A stretch of DNA of 64,000 bases, taken from contig NZ_JANGAD010000002.1 in NCBI RefSeq assembly GCF_024461735.1, positions 372,001 through 436,000 of the forward strand, written 5' to 3'. How positions within the stretch are numbered: position 1 is the stretch's first letter; each line of letters opens with the position of its first letter. A program made the translations under genes and the position numbers. The notes under the pieces were generated by a model that searched no databases, was not told the origin of the DNA, and worked only from the letters and a program-made list of their open reading frames with translations. Source of the stretch: Anaerotignum propionicum (GTDB lineage: Bacteria; Bacillota; Clostridia; Lachnospirales; Anaerotignaceae). Positions 35,635 to 44,297 of this stretch are shown piece after piece.

Positions 35635-36564
35635 TTAACGTTCCTCTCTGAAATAAGGATTGGTTAAATCAGCAGGAGGTAAATCTTCTTTTTTGTTTTT
35701 TCTTGTACTGATAATTACAATGATAATGGTTGCCGCATAAGGAAGCATGTCAATCAGGTATTGGGAAATCTGTATTCCCATACTCTGTAAACGGAAGCCC
35801 AAAATGGACAAACCGCCAAATAAGAATGCGCCAAACATTGCCTTAATTGGATTCCAAGAAGCAAAGATTACCAATGCAACGGCAATCCAACCACGTCCAG
35901 AAATAATATGCTCCTGCCAAACGGGAACCGTCACCAAAGACATATAAGCACCTCCTAAGCCGCACAACGCGCCGCCTAAAAGGATGTGAACGTATTTATA
36001 CAGGGTTACATTAATGCCTGAGGCATCCGCAGCTGCCGCACTTTCTCCCACTGCTCGAAGGTTAAGGCCTTTTTTAGTGCGAAATAGATAGTAGGTTGCG
36101 ATGATAATGGTAATGTAACCAAAGTAAACAAAAATATCTTGTTTGAACAAAATTTCTCCAATATAAGGAATAGAGGACAAACCAGGAATTGGTCTTGGGG
36201 CAAAAAAGCTTTTGATATCCCCGGGAACGATGGAGCCCATTACTCTTTGTCCTAGGAAGCTGGCAAAGCCTTCGCCGAAAATGGTCAGTGTCAAGCCGCA
36301 AACCGTTTGATTCACCCGAAGGGAAACGGTTAAAAAGGCGTAGAGCAAAGCACCGACTCCTCCTGATAAAACTGCACCCATCATAGCCAGGATAGGATTA
36401 TGGGTATTCAAGCCAACAATAAATCCTACGATAGCACCCATATACATCATACCTTCTACACCAAGGTTCAGATGGCCTGCCTTTTCGGAAAAAATTTCGC
36501 CTAAGGTGGCGAAAAGAAGAGGGGTACCCGCTATGATTGCAGCGGAAAGAAAACCAACTAACAT
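35635..36564 (-). CDS. Nucleoside ABC transporter permease (NupQ-like)
   Basis: The 309-residue permease belongs to the BPD_transp_2 group (branched-chain/sugar type), with ~8 membrane segments. It opens GTPLLFATLGEIFSEKAGHLNLGVEGMMYMGA in blocks that include the conserved NLGVEGMM. This is the shorter of the two permeases in BMP-dependent nucleoside importers such as NupNOPQ. It starts one base after the stop of the longer permease gene, with AAAGGAGG as its ribosome binding site, and ends the operon at a strong terminator. Confidence 0.92.
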   Translation of the reverse strand: MLVGFLSAAIIAGTPLLFATLGEIFSEKAGHLNLGVEGMMYMGAIVGFIVGLNTHNPILAMMGAVLSGGVGALLYAFLTVSLRVNQTVCGLTLTIFGEGFASFLGQRVMGSIVPGDIKSFFAPRPIPGLSSIPYIGEILFKQDIFVYFGYITIIIATYYLFRTKKGLNLRAVGESAAAADASGINVTLYKYVHILLGGALCGLGGAYMSLVTVPVWQEHIISGRGWIAVALVIFASWNPIKAMFGAFLFGGLSILGFRLQSMGIQISQYLIDMLPYAATIIIVIISTRKNKKEDLPPADLTNPYFREER

Positions 36565-36565
36565 C

Positions 36566-37642
36566 TTATTTCGCCTCCTTTTTTACTTTTATATATTTAT
36601 GGAACTGCACCTTGTATTGCAGGAAAAATTCACTGCCTAATACGAAGAACAGAATAATTGCCTGAATCATATCTGCAACAGAGGCAGGAACTTGCATGGA
36701 AATTTGAATATAATTTCCTCCCTGCACCAATATGGCAAAGGCGATACAAACAAACAGTGTGGCAATGGCATTTAAGCCTGCCAGCCAAGTGGTAATGATT
36801 GCTGTAAAGCCGTAGTTGGCGGAAAGGGAAGCTGATAGAGTTTTCTCTACCGCTGAGGCCTGAATCATACCTGTTAAACCGCAAAGACCACCGGAAAGCA
36901 GCATAGAGATAATGATAACGGAGGAGATATTCATGCCGGCATAGCGGGCAGTTTCAATGCTTTCTCCAACGACAGAAATTTCATAGCCTTTCTTAGTGTG
37001 GTTCAAAAAGATATAAACCAGAACCACCAAGATTAAGGCAATGATCCATCCCATATGCACTCCGCCAACGGATGGAAGGATGGCATCATTAGAGAAGGTT
37101 GCAATTTTGGGAAAGCCTTGAGAAGCGGGATCCTTCCAAGGGCCATATTGCAAGTAGGTGACAAATTTGATTGCCAAATAGTTCAACATTAAAGTGAAAA
37201 TGGTTTCATTGGTACCCATTTTAGCCTTAAAGAATGCAGGAATGAAAGCCCAAAAGCCGCCCATTACCATTGCCGCAACACCCATGGATAAAAGCATCAA
37301 TGGTCTTGGAAGGTCAAAATTCAGTGCAACGGCAGAAGCCGCAAAAGCACCTATCATAATCTGACCCTCGCCACCGATATTCCAAAACTTCATTTTAAAG
37401 GCAACCAAAATACCTAGGGAGGTTATCACCAAAGGAATTGCCTTAAGGGTAGTTTGCTGAATACGGATGGGGGTACCCAAGGCACCTTTGACCATAGAGG
37501 TGAAGATTGTAATGGGGTTATAGCCCAAAAGGGCAATAATAAAGCCTGCAAATACAATGGAAAGTGCCACCGACAGGGTGCGAATCAATATGGCTTTATT
37601 ACGGGGCAAATCATCTCGTTTTGTGATTTTCAAGGGAATCAT
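36566..37642 (-). CDS. Nucleoside ABC transporter permease (NupP-like)
   Basis: The 358-residue permease is the longer partner of the pair, with ~10 hydrophobic segments and the conserved NIGGEGQIMIGA. It overlaps the ATPase gene by 4 bases and has AAGGAGG upstream of its ATG. With the shorter permease it would make the membrane pore. Gene order and family place it in a nucleoside importer, in agreement with the xanthine phosphoribosyltransferase gene at the head of the operon. Confidence 0.92.
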   Translation of the reverse strand: MIPLKITKRDDLPRNKAILIRTLSVALSIVFAGFIIALLGYNPITIFTSMVKGALGTPIRIQQTTLKAIPLVITSLGILVAFKMKFWNIGGEGQIMIGAFAASAVALNFDLPRPLMLLSMGVAAMVMGGFWAFIPAFFKAKMGTNETIFTLMLNYLAIKFVTYLQYGPWKDPASQGFPKIATFSNDAILPSVGGVHMGWIIALILVVLVYIFLNHTKKGYEISVVGESIETARYAGMNISSVIIISMLLSGGLCGLTGMIQASAVEKTLSASLSANYGFTAIITTWLAGLNAIATLFVCIAFAILVQGGNYIQISMQVPASVADMIQAIILFFVLGSEFFLQYKVQFHKYIKVKKEAK

Positions 37643-39159
37643 GATTTTACCTCCTTTTCCAATGCGCCGCCTGCCATTAAAAGGCCGATGTCTTCTTTCG
37701 TAATTTCTTCGGGGTTAACGATACCTGTCATTTTACCACCACAAAATACCATAATTCTATCACAAAGGGCCATCAAAACGTCTAAGTCTTCGCCGATGAA
37801 CAGCACGCCGACACCCTTTTTCTTTTGCTCATTTAATAAATCATAAATTTTATAAGATGCACCAATATCCAACCCTCTGGCAGGATAAGCGGTAATTAAA
37901 ACCTTTGGATTGGAGTCGATTTCTCTACCCAAAAGAACCTTTTGGATATTTCCGCCGGAAAGTTTTTTAATCGGGTGGTGTACGCCTGGAGTCAAAATTT
38001 CCAGTTGTTCTACCAATCGTTCTGCTTTTTTCGTGCTTTCTTTTCGATGCAGAAAAAAGCCGGGCTGATTGGGATAATCTCTTAAAATCATGTTATGCAC
38101 CATATCCATAGAGCCTACCAAGCCCATGCCCAAACGATCCTCGGGAATAAAGCCCATGCGGATGCCTAAGCGGATAATATCTCTGGGACTTTTCCCCAGA
38201 ATGTTGGCGTTTTCGAAGAAAATACGTCCCTTTTCCGCAGGAAGAAGCCCTGCGATAGTCTCACAAATTTCCTTTTGACCACTACCGGCTACACCGGCAA
38301 TGCCTAAAATTTCACCTGCAAACAGGTCGAAATTAATATCTTCTAAAGCGTGCTTATTTTCTTTGGTGGAAACATAAAGACCATCTACCTTAAGCAATGG
38401 ATTCTCTTGGGTACAATGAGGTTTTTCCAGCTCCAAATCTACCTTTTTACCAACCATCATTTCAATCAGACGATTTACTTCCACATCCTTGGTTTCTACG
38501 GTTTCGATAGACTGACCACGACGTAAAACAGTGATGCGGTCGGAAATTTCCATAACTTCGTTCAGCTTATGGGTAATGATAACCACGGCACAGCCTTGTT
38601 CCTTCATGTTTCTTAAAATGGCAAAAAGACGCTTGATCTCCTGAGGGGTTAGAACTGCGGTTGGCTCGTCCAAGATGAGGATTTTTGCACCACGGTACAA
38701 CACCTTTATGATTTCCAGCGTCTGTTTTTCACCTACAGACATTTCGTAAACCTTTTTATCCGGCTTGATATCCAGTCCATATTGGTCGCAAATGGTTTGC
38801 ATCTCTTTGGTGAGTTGCTTGCCACGCAAGGCGATGCCCTTGCTTCCCATGACCATATTTTCCTTTGCCGTCATAACCTCCACCAGCTTAAAGTGCTGAT
38901 GAATCATACCAATGCCCAAAGCGATGGAGTCCTTGGGGGAGGAAAAATCCACTTCTTTGCCCAGAATAGAAATGGAGCCGCTATCGGGAGTATAGATACC
39001 GGAAAGCATACTCATAAGAGTACTTTTTCCGGCACCGTTTTCTCCTAATAGCGCATGAATCTCACCGTTATATACAGTGAGATTCACGTTTTCGTTCGCC
39101 TTAACGGACCCAAAAGCCTTGGAAATGCCTTTCATTTCGATTGCTTTTACGGGTTCCAT
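37639..39159 (-). CDS. Nucleoside ABC transporter, double ATP-binding protein (NupO-like)
   Basis: The 506-residue protein has two ABC cassettes. The first is complete, with Walker A GENGAGKST, signature MSVGEKQTLE and Walker B ILILDEPTAVLTP. The second has a degenerate Walker A, GVAGSGQKE, and LSGGNIQKVLLGRE, as is usual in RbsA- and NupO-type ATPases, where the second site is inactive or weak. It follows the lipoprotein gene after ~40 bases and overlaps the permease gene downstream. Confidence 0.94.
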   Translation of the reverse strand: MEPVKAIEMKGISKAFGSVKANENVNLTVYNGEIHALLGENGAGKSTLMSMLSGIYTPDSGSISILGKEVDFSSPKDSIALGIGMIHQHFKLVEVMTAKENMVMGSKGIALRGKQLTKEMQTICDQYGLDIKPDKKVYEMSVGEKQTLEIIKVLYRGAKILILDEPTAVLTPQEIKRLFAILRNMKEQGCAVVIITHKLNEVMEISDRITVLRRGQSIETVETKDVEVNRLIEMMVGKKVDLELEKPHCTQENPLLKVDGLYVSTKENKHALEDINFDLFAGEILGIAGVAGSGQKEICETIAGLLPAEKGRIFFENANILGKSPRDIIRLGIRMGFIPEDRLGMGLVGSMDMVHNMILRDYPNQPGFFLHRKESTKKAERLVEQLEILTPGVHHPIKKLSGGNIQKVLLGREIDSNPKVLITAYPARGLDIGASYKIYDLLNEQKKKGVGVLFIGEDLDVLMALCDRIMVFCGGKMTGIVNPEEITKEDIGLLMAGGALEKEVKS

Positions 39160-39199
39160 ATTTTTTTCTCCTAGTATTTTCTTAAGGAAGCACTGATTC

Positions 39200-40321
39200 T
39201 TAGTTTACAGCGGAAACGCCTTTTACTAAGCTCTGCATTACTGTCCAGATGCCAGCTCTGTCAAGAGTTTCGCCTTCTTTAACCAGTACATTTCCCTTTG
39301 TATCATAGATAGGTCCAACGAATACTGGGTATTCGCCAGCTTCCATTTTCGCTGCAACTTCGTTTACCTTAGCCTGAACTTCAGGGGGTACCAAATCTGT
39401 CATAGGTGCAAGGCCAACATAGCCGTCTTTCATTGTGCCATAGTAAGATTCGGGAACATAAGTGCCAGCAATGATTTTTTCAATGGTAGGTACCAGATAT
39501 TTATCGTGGTGCCAAACGGGAGCTGTTAAGAAAGCACCGGGAACGATTTCGGAGTTATCCAAGTTGTAGCCGATTGCAAGCTTGCCAGCTGCTTCTGCTG
39601 CAAGCTGAGGGCCTGCGGAGTCAGCATGCTGTGTGATAATATCGCAATCCTGAGCCAACAAGGATTCAGCGGCTGCTTTTTCGCCAGCGGGATCGCCCCA
39701 GCTATTGGTGTAAACAACCTTAACCTCTGCGTTGGGGTTTACACTCTGTGCGCCCAATGCGAAGGCATCAATACCAATGTGTACTTCTGTATAAGGGAAA
39801 GCTGCAACATAGCCCAGCTTATTTGTTTTTGTCATCATACCTGCAATCATACCGGTCAGGTATCTGGGTTCTTCCATGGCACCAAAGTAGTTGCCAAAGT
39901 TTTTGTCGTTCATTTTGTTGCCGGAGAAATGCAAGAAGGTTACATCAGGATATTCTGTAGCCAATTCATCCAATGCATCCATGAAGCCGAAGCTTGTACC
40001 AATAATAATGGTAGCACCTTGGTCAATCATATTCATTGCTGTGGTTTTAACAGTTTGCTTCTCCTCGGATACGTTTTCAGCAATAATGGTTTCTACCTTA
40101 TCGCCAAAATATTCCTGAACAGCCTTTGTACCGTTATGCTGTGCTTGGGAATAGCCGCCGTCATTTTGGGAGCCGATGTAGATAAAGCCTACCTTTGTTG
40201 CCTCTGCTGCTGGAGCCTCTGCGTTCTCTGCGGGTTTGGTATTACCGCCACAGCCAACCAAAGCTGTCATGGACATTGCTACTGCCAACGTCAACGCCAA
40301 AAATTTTGTTAACTTTTTCAT
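39200..40321 (-). CDS. BMP-family substrate-binding lipoprotein
   Basis: The 373-residue protein is the extracellular binding component of the transporter. The lipobox is LVGC with the modified Cys at residue 24, followed by a low-complexity linker and the BMP fold (KVGFIYIGSQNDGGYSQAQ). BMP/PnrA proteins bind purine nucleosides in Treponema, Streptococcus and Lactococcus, so purine nucleosides are the expected ligand here. AAAGGAGAGG precedes the ATG. No riboswitch is visible in the 132 bases between this gene and xpt. Confidence 0.93.
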   Translation of the reverse strand: MKKLTKFLALTLAVAMSMTALVGCGGNTKPAENAEAPAAEATKVGFIYIGSQNDGGYSQAQHNGTKAVQEYFGDKVETIIAENVSEEKQTVKTTAMNMIDQGATIIIGTSFGFMDALDELATEYPDVTFLHFSGNKMNDKNFGNYFGAMEEPRYLTGMIAGMMTKTNKLGYVAAFPYTEVHIGIDAFALGAQSVNPNAEVKVVYTNSWGDPAGEKAAAESLLAQDCDIITQHADSAGPQLAAEAAGKLAIGYNLDNSEIVPGAFLTAPVWHHDKYLVPTIEKIIAGTYVPESYYGTMKDGYVGLAPMTDLVPPEVQAKVNEVAAKMEAGEYPVFVGPIYDTKGNVLVKEGETLDRAGIWTVMQSLVKGVSAVN

Positions 40322-40453
40322 GGTTCCTCTCCTTTTCTTTTAACATCATTTTAAAATAGTGACAGGTATGTTAAACGCCCTCCCCTTTTTATGAAGGCGA
40401 AATAACCAGAAAATAGAAAAGCTTTATTTTTGAATCACATAAAGAAGGACGTA

Positions 40454-41029
40454 TTAATCTTTAAAATAGATTTTTCCGTCCTCAATGTTTGTAATGACAG
40501 CCAAGGAGTCAACGTAATAACCCAAATCCCTTAGCTTTTTACTCCCACCTTGAAATTCCTTCTCCACAATGGCTGCGATGCCGCATACAGTTCCACCTGC
40601 TTGCTCAACAAGGTTTGCGAGACCTGCCGCCGCTTCGCCATGGGCAAGAAAATCATCAATGATAAGAACCTTGTCATCCTTGCTCAAGTATTGCTTAGAA
40701 ACCTTGGCAATGGAAACAGTGCCCTTTGTAAAGGATTTTACGGGAGCACCGTAGAAGTCCTCATTCATTGTGCTGGGTTGTGCTTTTTTTGCAAAAACAA
40801 CAGGCACTAGATCGAAATAAATGGCTGCTATGGCGGCAATGCCAATACCGGAGGCTTCAATGGTGAGAATTTTGTTGATTCCCATATTCCCGAAGCGGCG
40901 ATAAATTTCTTTGCCCAATGCCATAAATAAGCCAATATCCAACTGGTGATTCAAAAAAGAATCCACCTTAACGATCTCCGTGCCTATTTCTGTTCCGTCG
41001 TTGATAATTCTGCGTTTTAACAATTCCAT
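40454..41029 (-). CDS. xpt: Xanthine phosphoribosyltransferase
   Basis: Xpt converts xanthine with PRPP to XMP in purine salvage. The 191-residue protein starts MELLKRRIINDGTEIG and has the PRPP motif VLIIDDFLAHGEAAAG; KILTIEASGIG is also conserved. It is first in an operon with a BMP-type nucleoside importer, which fits uptake followed by salvage. In Bacillus xpt is controlled by a guanine riboswitch, but the 5' region here has neither the purine-riboswitch core nor room for it: the promoter lies only ~50 bases upstream of the start. Confidence 0.95.
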   Translation of the reverse strand: MELLKRRIINDGTEIGTEIVKVDSFLNHQLDIGLFMALGKEIYRRFGNMGINKILTIEASGIGIAAIAAIYFDLVPVVFAKKAQPSTMNEDFYGAPVKSFTKGTVSIAKVSKQYLSKDDKVLIIDDFLAHGEAAAGLANLVEQAGGTVCGIAAIVEKEFQGGSKKLRDLGYYVDSLAVITNIEDGKIYFKD

Positions 41030-41082
41030 GATTAATGGCTCCCTCTTATTACTGAAAACTCGATGCTTAAAAAGGTATTTTA

Positions 41083-41111
41083 ATTATACGGTGGGACTCT
41101 GATGATGTAAA
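41083..41111 (-). promoter_or_regulatory. Sigma-A promoter of xpt
   Basis: On the minus strand TTTACA (41111-41106) is followed by a 17-base spacer and a perfect TATAAT (41088-41083). Confidence 0.82.
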
Positions 41112-41454
41112 TAGGATAAAGCCGAATTGTATAATATTTTGTTATGATGCATAGTGGTGGTAGGAAAATAAGCGAAAAAGGGACATGAAATGTATGAACC
41201 TTTGGAAAAAAGTCATGAAAGAAAACAGTTTTTTTTTATAAAGCAACTGAGCCGTGTGTATTTTTTTGTTGATATGTAAATTTTCTGTAAAGATATATTA
41301 ATGTTTTTGAAAGAAATAAAATATGAAAGGCTAAAGAAAATGGAAAATTATGATATTTTTTCGTATTTTAAATACATTTCTTTGCCCAGAGAAGGGGAAG
41401 ATTAGAAAAAAAGCAGTGTTTGAGTATACTATATAGAGTACGTATCTTTTCTTT
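41112..41454. other. Gap between xpt and the 60-residue orphan
   Basis: No convincing gene is seen in this very A/T-rich stretch. A 29-codon frame at 41190-41279 has a weak purine-rich site upstream and is not supported further. Confidence 0.4.
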
Positions 41455-41482
41455 GAAAAGGTGCCGACATAATCGGCACCCC
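41455..41482 (-). terminator. Terminator of the 60-residue orphan gene
   Basis: GGTGCCGA (41460-41467) and TCGGCACC (41473-41480) form an 8-bp stem with a 5-base loop, followed on the minus strand by TTTTC. Confidence 0.85.
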
Positions 41483-41524
41483 AAGGAAGGCAATAAGGAA
41501 ATAGATTCTATTCCTTAAAAAGCA

Positions 41525-41707
41525 TTATTTTCTTTCACCATTTGCTTTTTCAAGCTCATGAAGAGAGTTGTGCTCGTTGATACGACCAAGAATATCTTGA
41601 CGCTCTTCGGTGGTAAGGGTATAAAAGCGTTTCATATCTGAGTCGTTATGGGCAATTTCATTAGCCAGTTCAGGCTTAAGGGTTGATATATCCTGAAAAA
41701 TTTTCAT
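41525..41707 (-). CDS. 60-residue protein of unknown function
   Basis: The protein MKIFQDISTLKPELANEIAH... is 60 residues, polar and probably helical, with no cysteines and no membrane segment. The layout FYTLTTEERQDILGRINEH resembles small uncharacterised clostridial proteins with an F..L..EE/K..I pattern, but this is from memory and not checked. A strong ribosome binding site (AGGAGGTGAAAGC) and its own terminator support a real gene; the in-frame start at 41779 is less likely. It is divergent from the zinc-ribbon gene 131 bases away. Confidence 0.75.
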   Translation of the reverse strand: MKIFQDISTLKPELANEIAHNDSDMKRFYTLTTEERQDILGRINEHNSLHELEKANGERK

Positions 41708-41838
41708 GCTTTCACCTCCTAAGCTCATTATGTGAAAAAATCCGAAAAAAGATGCAGGGAGAATTGATTTTTCACACATAATACCTATAATAAAAATAAA
41801 GATATACTGTGTTGAATATTGGGGAAGGAGCCAGAATT

Positions 41839-42327
41839 ATGGACTTATTGGATAAACTGGGTGAGGCTGCCAGAAACTTGACAGAAAAAGCAGGAGACAG
41901 CCTAGAGATTAATCGTTTAAATGGTGAAATTTCCATTGAGAAGGGAAACATACAGTGCTATCAAAGGGAATTAGGAGAGCATTATTGGGCAAAATTTGCT
42001 GTTGGGGAGAAGTTAGACCAGGAGGCAATGCTGATATGTGATAAAGTTGTTACCAGTCAAGATCGAATTCGTCAGTTGATGGTGGATATTGATAAAGTGA
42101 GAAAGGAACGGGAAGCAATTTTAGATGAGCGGGCAAAAGCCAAAGCATTGCAGGATGAAAAGGCAGAACAATCTTCGGAGAAGACAACTCAGGACGAAAC
42201 AGAAGCTGTTACAGATGAAAATTCTGAAAAAACAACGGAATGGCCCCAATTTTGCCCCAATTGCGGCGGTGGTGTAAAAACAGGGCAACGTTTTTGCATG
42301 TTCTGTGGCGCTGAGATAAAGGGATGA
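41839..42327 (+). CDS. Coiled-coil protein with C-terminal zinc ribbon
   Basis: The 162-residue protein begins MDLLDKLGEAARNLTEKAGD, has a long charged helical region (~20-110) and ends in a zinc ribbon with CPNCGG and CMFCGAEIKG. Such proteins are common in Firmicutes and have no assigned role; the ribbon usually mediates binding to nucleic acid or protein. GGGGAAGGAG lies upstream of ATG 41839. It is the only gene before the FMN-type riboswitch. Confidence 0.85.
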   Translation: MDLLDKLGEAARNLTEKAGDSLEINRLNGEISIEKGNIQCYQRELGEHYWAKFAVGEKLDQEAMLICDKVVTSQDRIRQLMVDIDKVRKEREAILDERAKAKALQDEKAEQSSEKTTQDETEAVTDENSEKTTEWPQFCPNCGGGVKTGQRFCMFCGAEIKG

Positions 42328-42462
42328 TTTCGTTGACTTGCTAATTTTCCTATGATACCATCAATATAGAAGGAAGAGAATAGACTCTTATATAAAATGA
42401 TTAACTGACAGAAGGAAATGCCATTATTTTTTAGGATGTATCGTATACTATGAAATAAAACA

Positions 42463-42577
42463 ATTCTTCGGAAATGGGAGATACCATACCGGCGGTAAAA
42501 GCCCGCGAGCTAAGGTGAAGGCCAAGGCAGGATTCGTTGCAATGCGAAGCCGACAGTCAGTCTGGATGAGAGAAGAA
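42463..42577 (+). ncRNA. FMN-type riboswitch, apparently a variant
   Basis: The element has the RFN architecture. P1 is TTCTTC at the 5' end with GAAGAA at the 3' end. ACCGGCGGTAAAAGCCCGCGAGC matches in two blocks, and GCCGACAGTCAGTCTGGAT in another. It departs from consensus in the ligand-site junctions: the 5' strand reads TTCGGAAATGGGA where TTCGGGGCAGGGT is usual, and the 3' strand reads GGATGAGAGAA where GGATGGGAGAA is usual. A terminator lies ~55 bases downstream and then a MATE pump gene. Variant FMN riboswitches with altered ligand choice ahead of transporters are known from Clostridioides difficile and relatives. Confidence 0.9.
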
Positions 42578-42631
42578 GGTTATGGAACACTCACGGTGGT
42601 GGGCTGCCTTTTTCTGCGAAAAATTCATGAA

Positions 42632-42672
42632 AAAAGCATTCTACCCCAATTGGGCAGGATGCTTTATTTTTT
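42632..42672 (+). terminator. Riboswitch-controlled terminator before the MATE gene
   Basis: AAAGCATTCTACCCC pairs with GGGCAGGATGCTTT (with G-U pairs), followed by ATTTTTTT. It is placed as the expression platform of the riboswitch. Confidence 0.85.
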
Positions 42673-42788
42673 TATAAAAATTGCAGAAAATTCAACTCAG
42701 AGGGAATTTTTAAAAATCATTTGCAAGGAATAAGATCCTAGTGAATTTGATTTCAAGCTTAGTAAGCTGTATTTAAGGGGGCGTTTGT

Positions 42789-44180
42789 ATGGCACAGGAA
42801 AACAAACTGGGTACGGAAAGAATCGGGAAGCTTTTGGTTCAATTCTCCGTCCCTACTGCACTGACTTTAATTGTTAACAGCCTATATAATATTGTGGATC
42901 AAATTTTTATTGGGCATGCTGTGGGGATTGATGGAGTTGCGGCAACAAACGTTGCGTTTCCTTTGTTTATTCTGACTGCCGCATTGGCTTTGATGATTGG
43001 TGATGGATGTGCCGCAAATATCAGCCTGGCTTTAGGACGCAAGGAAGAAGAAAAAGTGGAAAAATATTTTGCCAACGGTCTGCTCTTGCTTTTATTAGCG
43101 GGAGTTGGAGTTTTTGTTATGGGTACGATTTTTCTAAAACCATTGCTGTTGTTTTTTGGTGCCTCTATGACCGTTCTGGATATATCAGCGGATTATACGA
43201 AAATTCTTTTATGGGGTGTGCCATTTTCCGTACTAACTATGGCTCTTACTGCTGTGATTCGAGCTGACGGGAATCCACGCTACATGATGCGCACCATGAT
43301 GCTAGGGGCCGCAATTAATTTGGTTTTAGACCCCATTTTTATTTTGGGCTTTCAAATGGGGGTTAAGGGGGCGGCTTTGGCAACCATTATTGGTCAATTT
43401 GTTTCGGGAAGCCTTGCCCTGGCGTATATTCCTAGAATGGAACATATCTCCTTTCGCAAAGAAAAAATGGCATTAGATAGAAAATATGCCTTAGATATTT
43501 TTAAACTGGGTTTTCCCAGCTTCTGTATGCAGACTGCCACAGCTGCAACCCAGATTGTGATGTATAATTTAATGCGCAAATATGGTGCGCTTAGTGTTTA
43601 TGGCAGTGAAATTGCTCTGTCTGCCTATGGTGTTATGACAAAGCTCTATCAGATTGCCCATGCAATGTTTGTAGGGCTTTCGGCAGGGACACAGCCTATT
43701 CATGGGTTTAATTTTGGTGCAAAGCAGTTTGACCGTGTGCATAAAACTTATCGAATTGGTTTTTTTGCTTCTCTTGTTATTTCTTTTGTTTGGTTTGGGA
43801 TTTTTCGATGGGGGGGTGCGTACATTGCTCAAATTTTTGTGCAAGATGAACCGCTATTTCTGGAATTTTCAAAGCATTGTTTTCGTGCTTATATGCTTGC
43901 CTTTTTCTTATATGGTCCACCCCAGATTACAGCATCCTTCTTTCAAGCTATAGGCAAGCCTATGAAAGCCCTTTTGGTGGCATTAGCAAGACAAGTGCTG
44001 TTTTTGATTCCCATGGCTTTGCTGCTTTCACGAGAATATGGCATGGATGGTGCACTAAACGCTGCACCTATTGCGGATACCATGGCATTTTTACTGGCGA
44101 TGGCATTGGTTTTTTATGAGTTTCATAGTTGGAAGAGAACCTTTGAACTATCAAAAAAAGGTGGGCATTATAACGGGTGA
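42789..44180 (+). CDS. MATE-family efflux transporter
   Basis: The 463-residue protein has 12 membrane segments in two halves and typical MATE blocks (VNSLYNIVDQIFIGHAVG early, NFGAKQFDRVHKTYR mid). MATE pumps export organic cations or drugs in exchange for Na+ or H+. Its place directly behind an FMN-type riboswitch is unusual for a drug pump and suggests a flavin or flavin breakdown product as substrate. GGGGCG precedes the ATG, 117 bases after the riboswitch terminator. Confidence 0.93.
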   Translation: MAQENKLGTERIGKLLVQFSVPTALTLIVNSLYNIVDQIFIGHAVGIDGVAATNVAFPLFILTAALALMIGDGCAANISLALGRKEEEKVEKYFANGLLLLLLAGVGVFVMGTIFLKPLLLFFGASMTVLDISADYTKILLWGVPFSVLTMALTAVIRADGNPRYMMRTMMLGAAINLVLDPIFILGFQMGVKGAALATIIGQFVSGSLALAYIPRMEHISFRKEKMALDRKYALDIFKLGFPSFCMQTATAATQIVMYNLMRKYGALSVYGSEIALSAYGVMTKLYQIAHAMFVGLSAGTQPIHGFNFGAKQFDRVHKTYRIGFFASLVISFVWFGIFRWGGAYIAQIFVQDEPLFLEFSKHCFRAYMLAFFLYGPPQITASFFQAIGKPMKALLVALARQVLFLIPMALLLSREYGMDGALNAAPIADTMAFLLAMALVFYEFHSWKRTFELSKKGGHYNG

Positions 44181-44297
44181 AGCGTAAAAGGAGGCCCATG
44201 GAGGGCTTTTCCCTGCTTCCGTTTGTCAAAATGGGGCATATTGGACAAATTTCCTGTGTATTTATAAATAACAAACGGCATAGAAAGGCTGAGGAAA

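Noticed and set aside
39626-40312. 228-codon open frame antisense to the BMP lipoprotein gene
   Set aside because: It is the complement of a well-supported gene and has cysteine-rich, low-quality composition typical of shadows.
41030-41200. Purine riboswitch before xpt
   Set aside because: The conserved core with GTTTCTACC and ACCGTAAA is not present on the minus strand.
41190-41279. 29-codon frame upstream of xpt on the + strand
   Set aside because: The purine-rich site is weak, it has a run of Phe from poly-T, and there is no terminator or promoter of note.
42515-42733. 72-codon open frame before the MATE gene
   Set aside because: It overlaps the riboswitch and its terminator.
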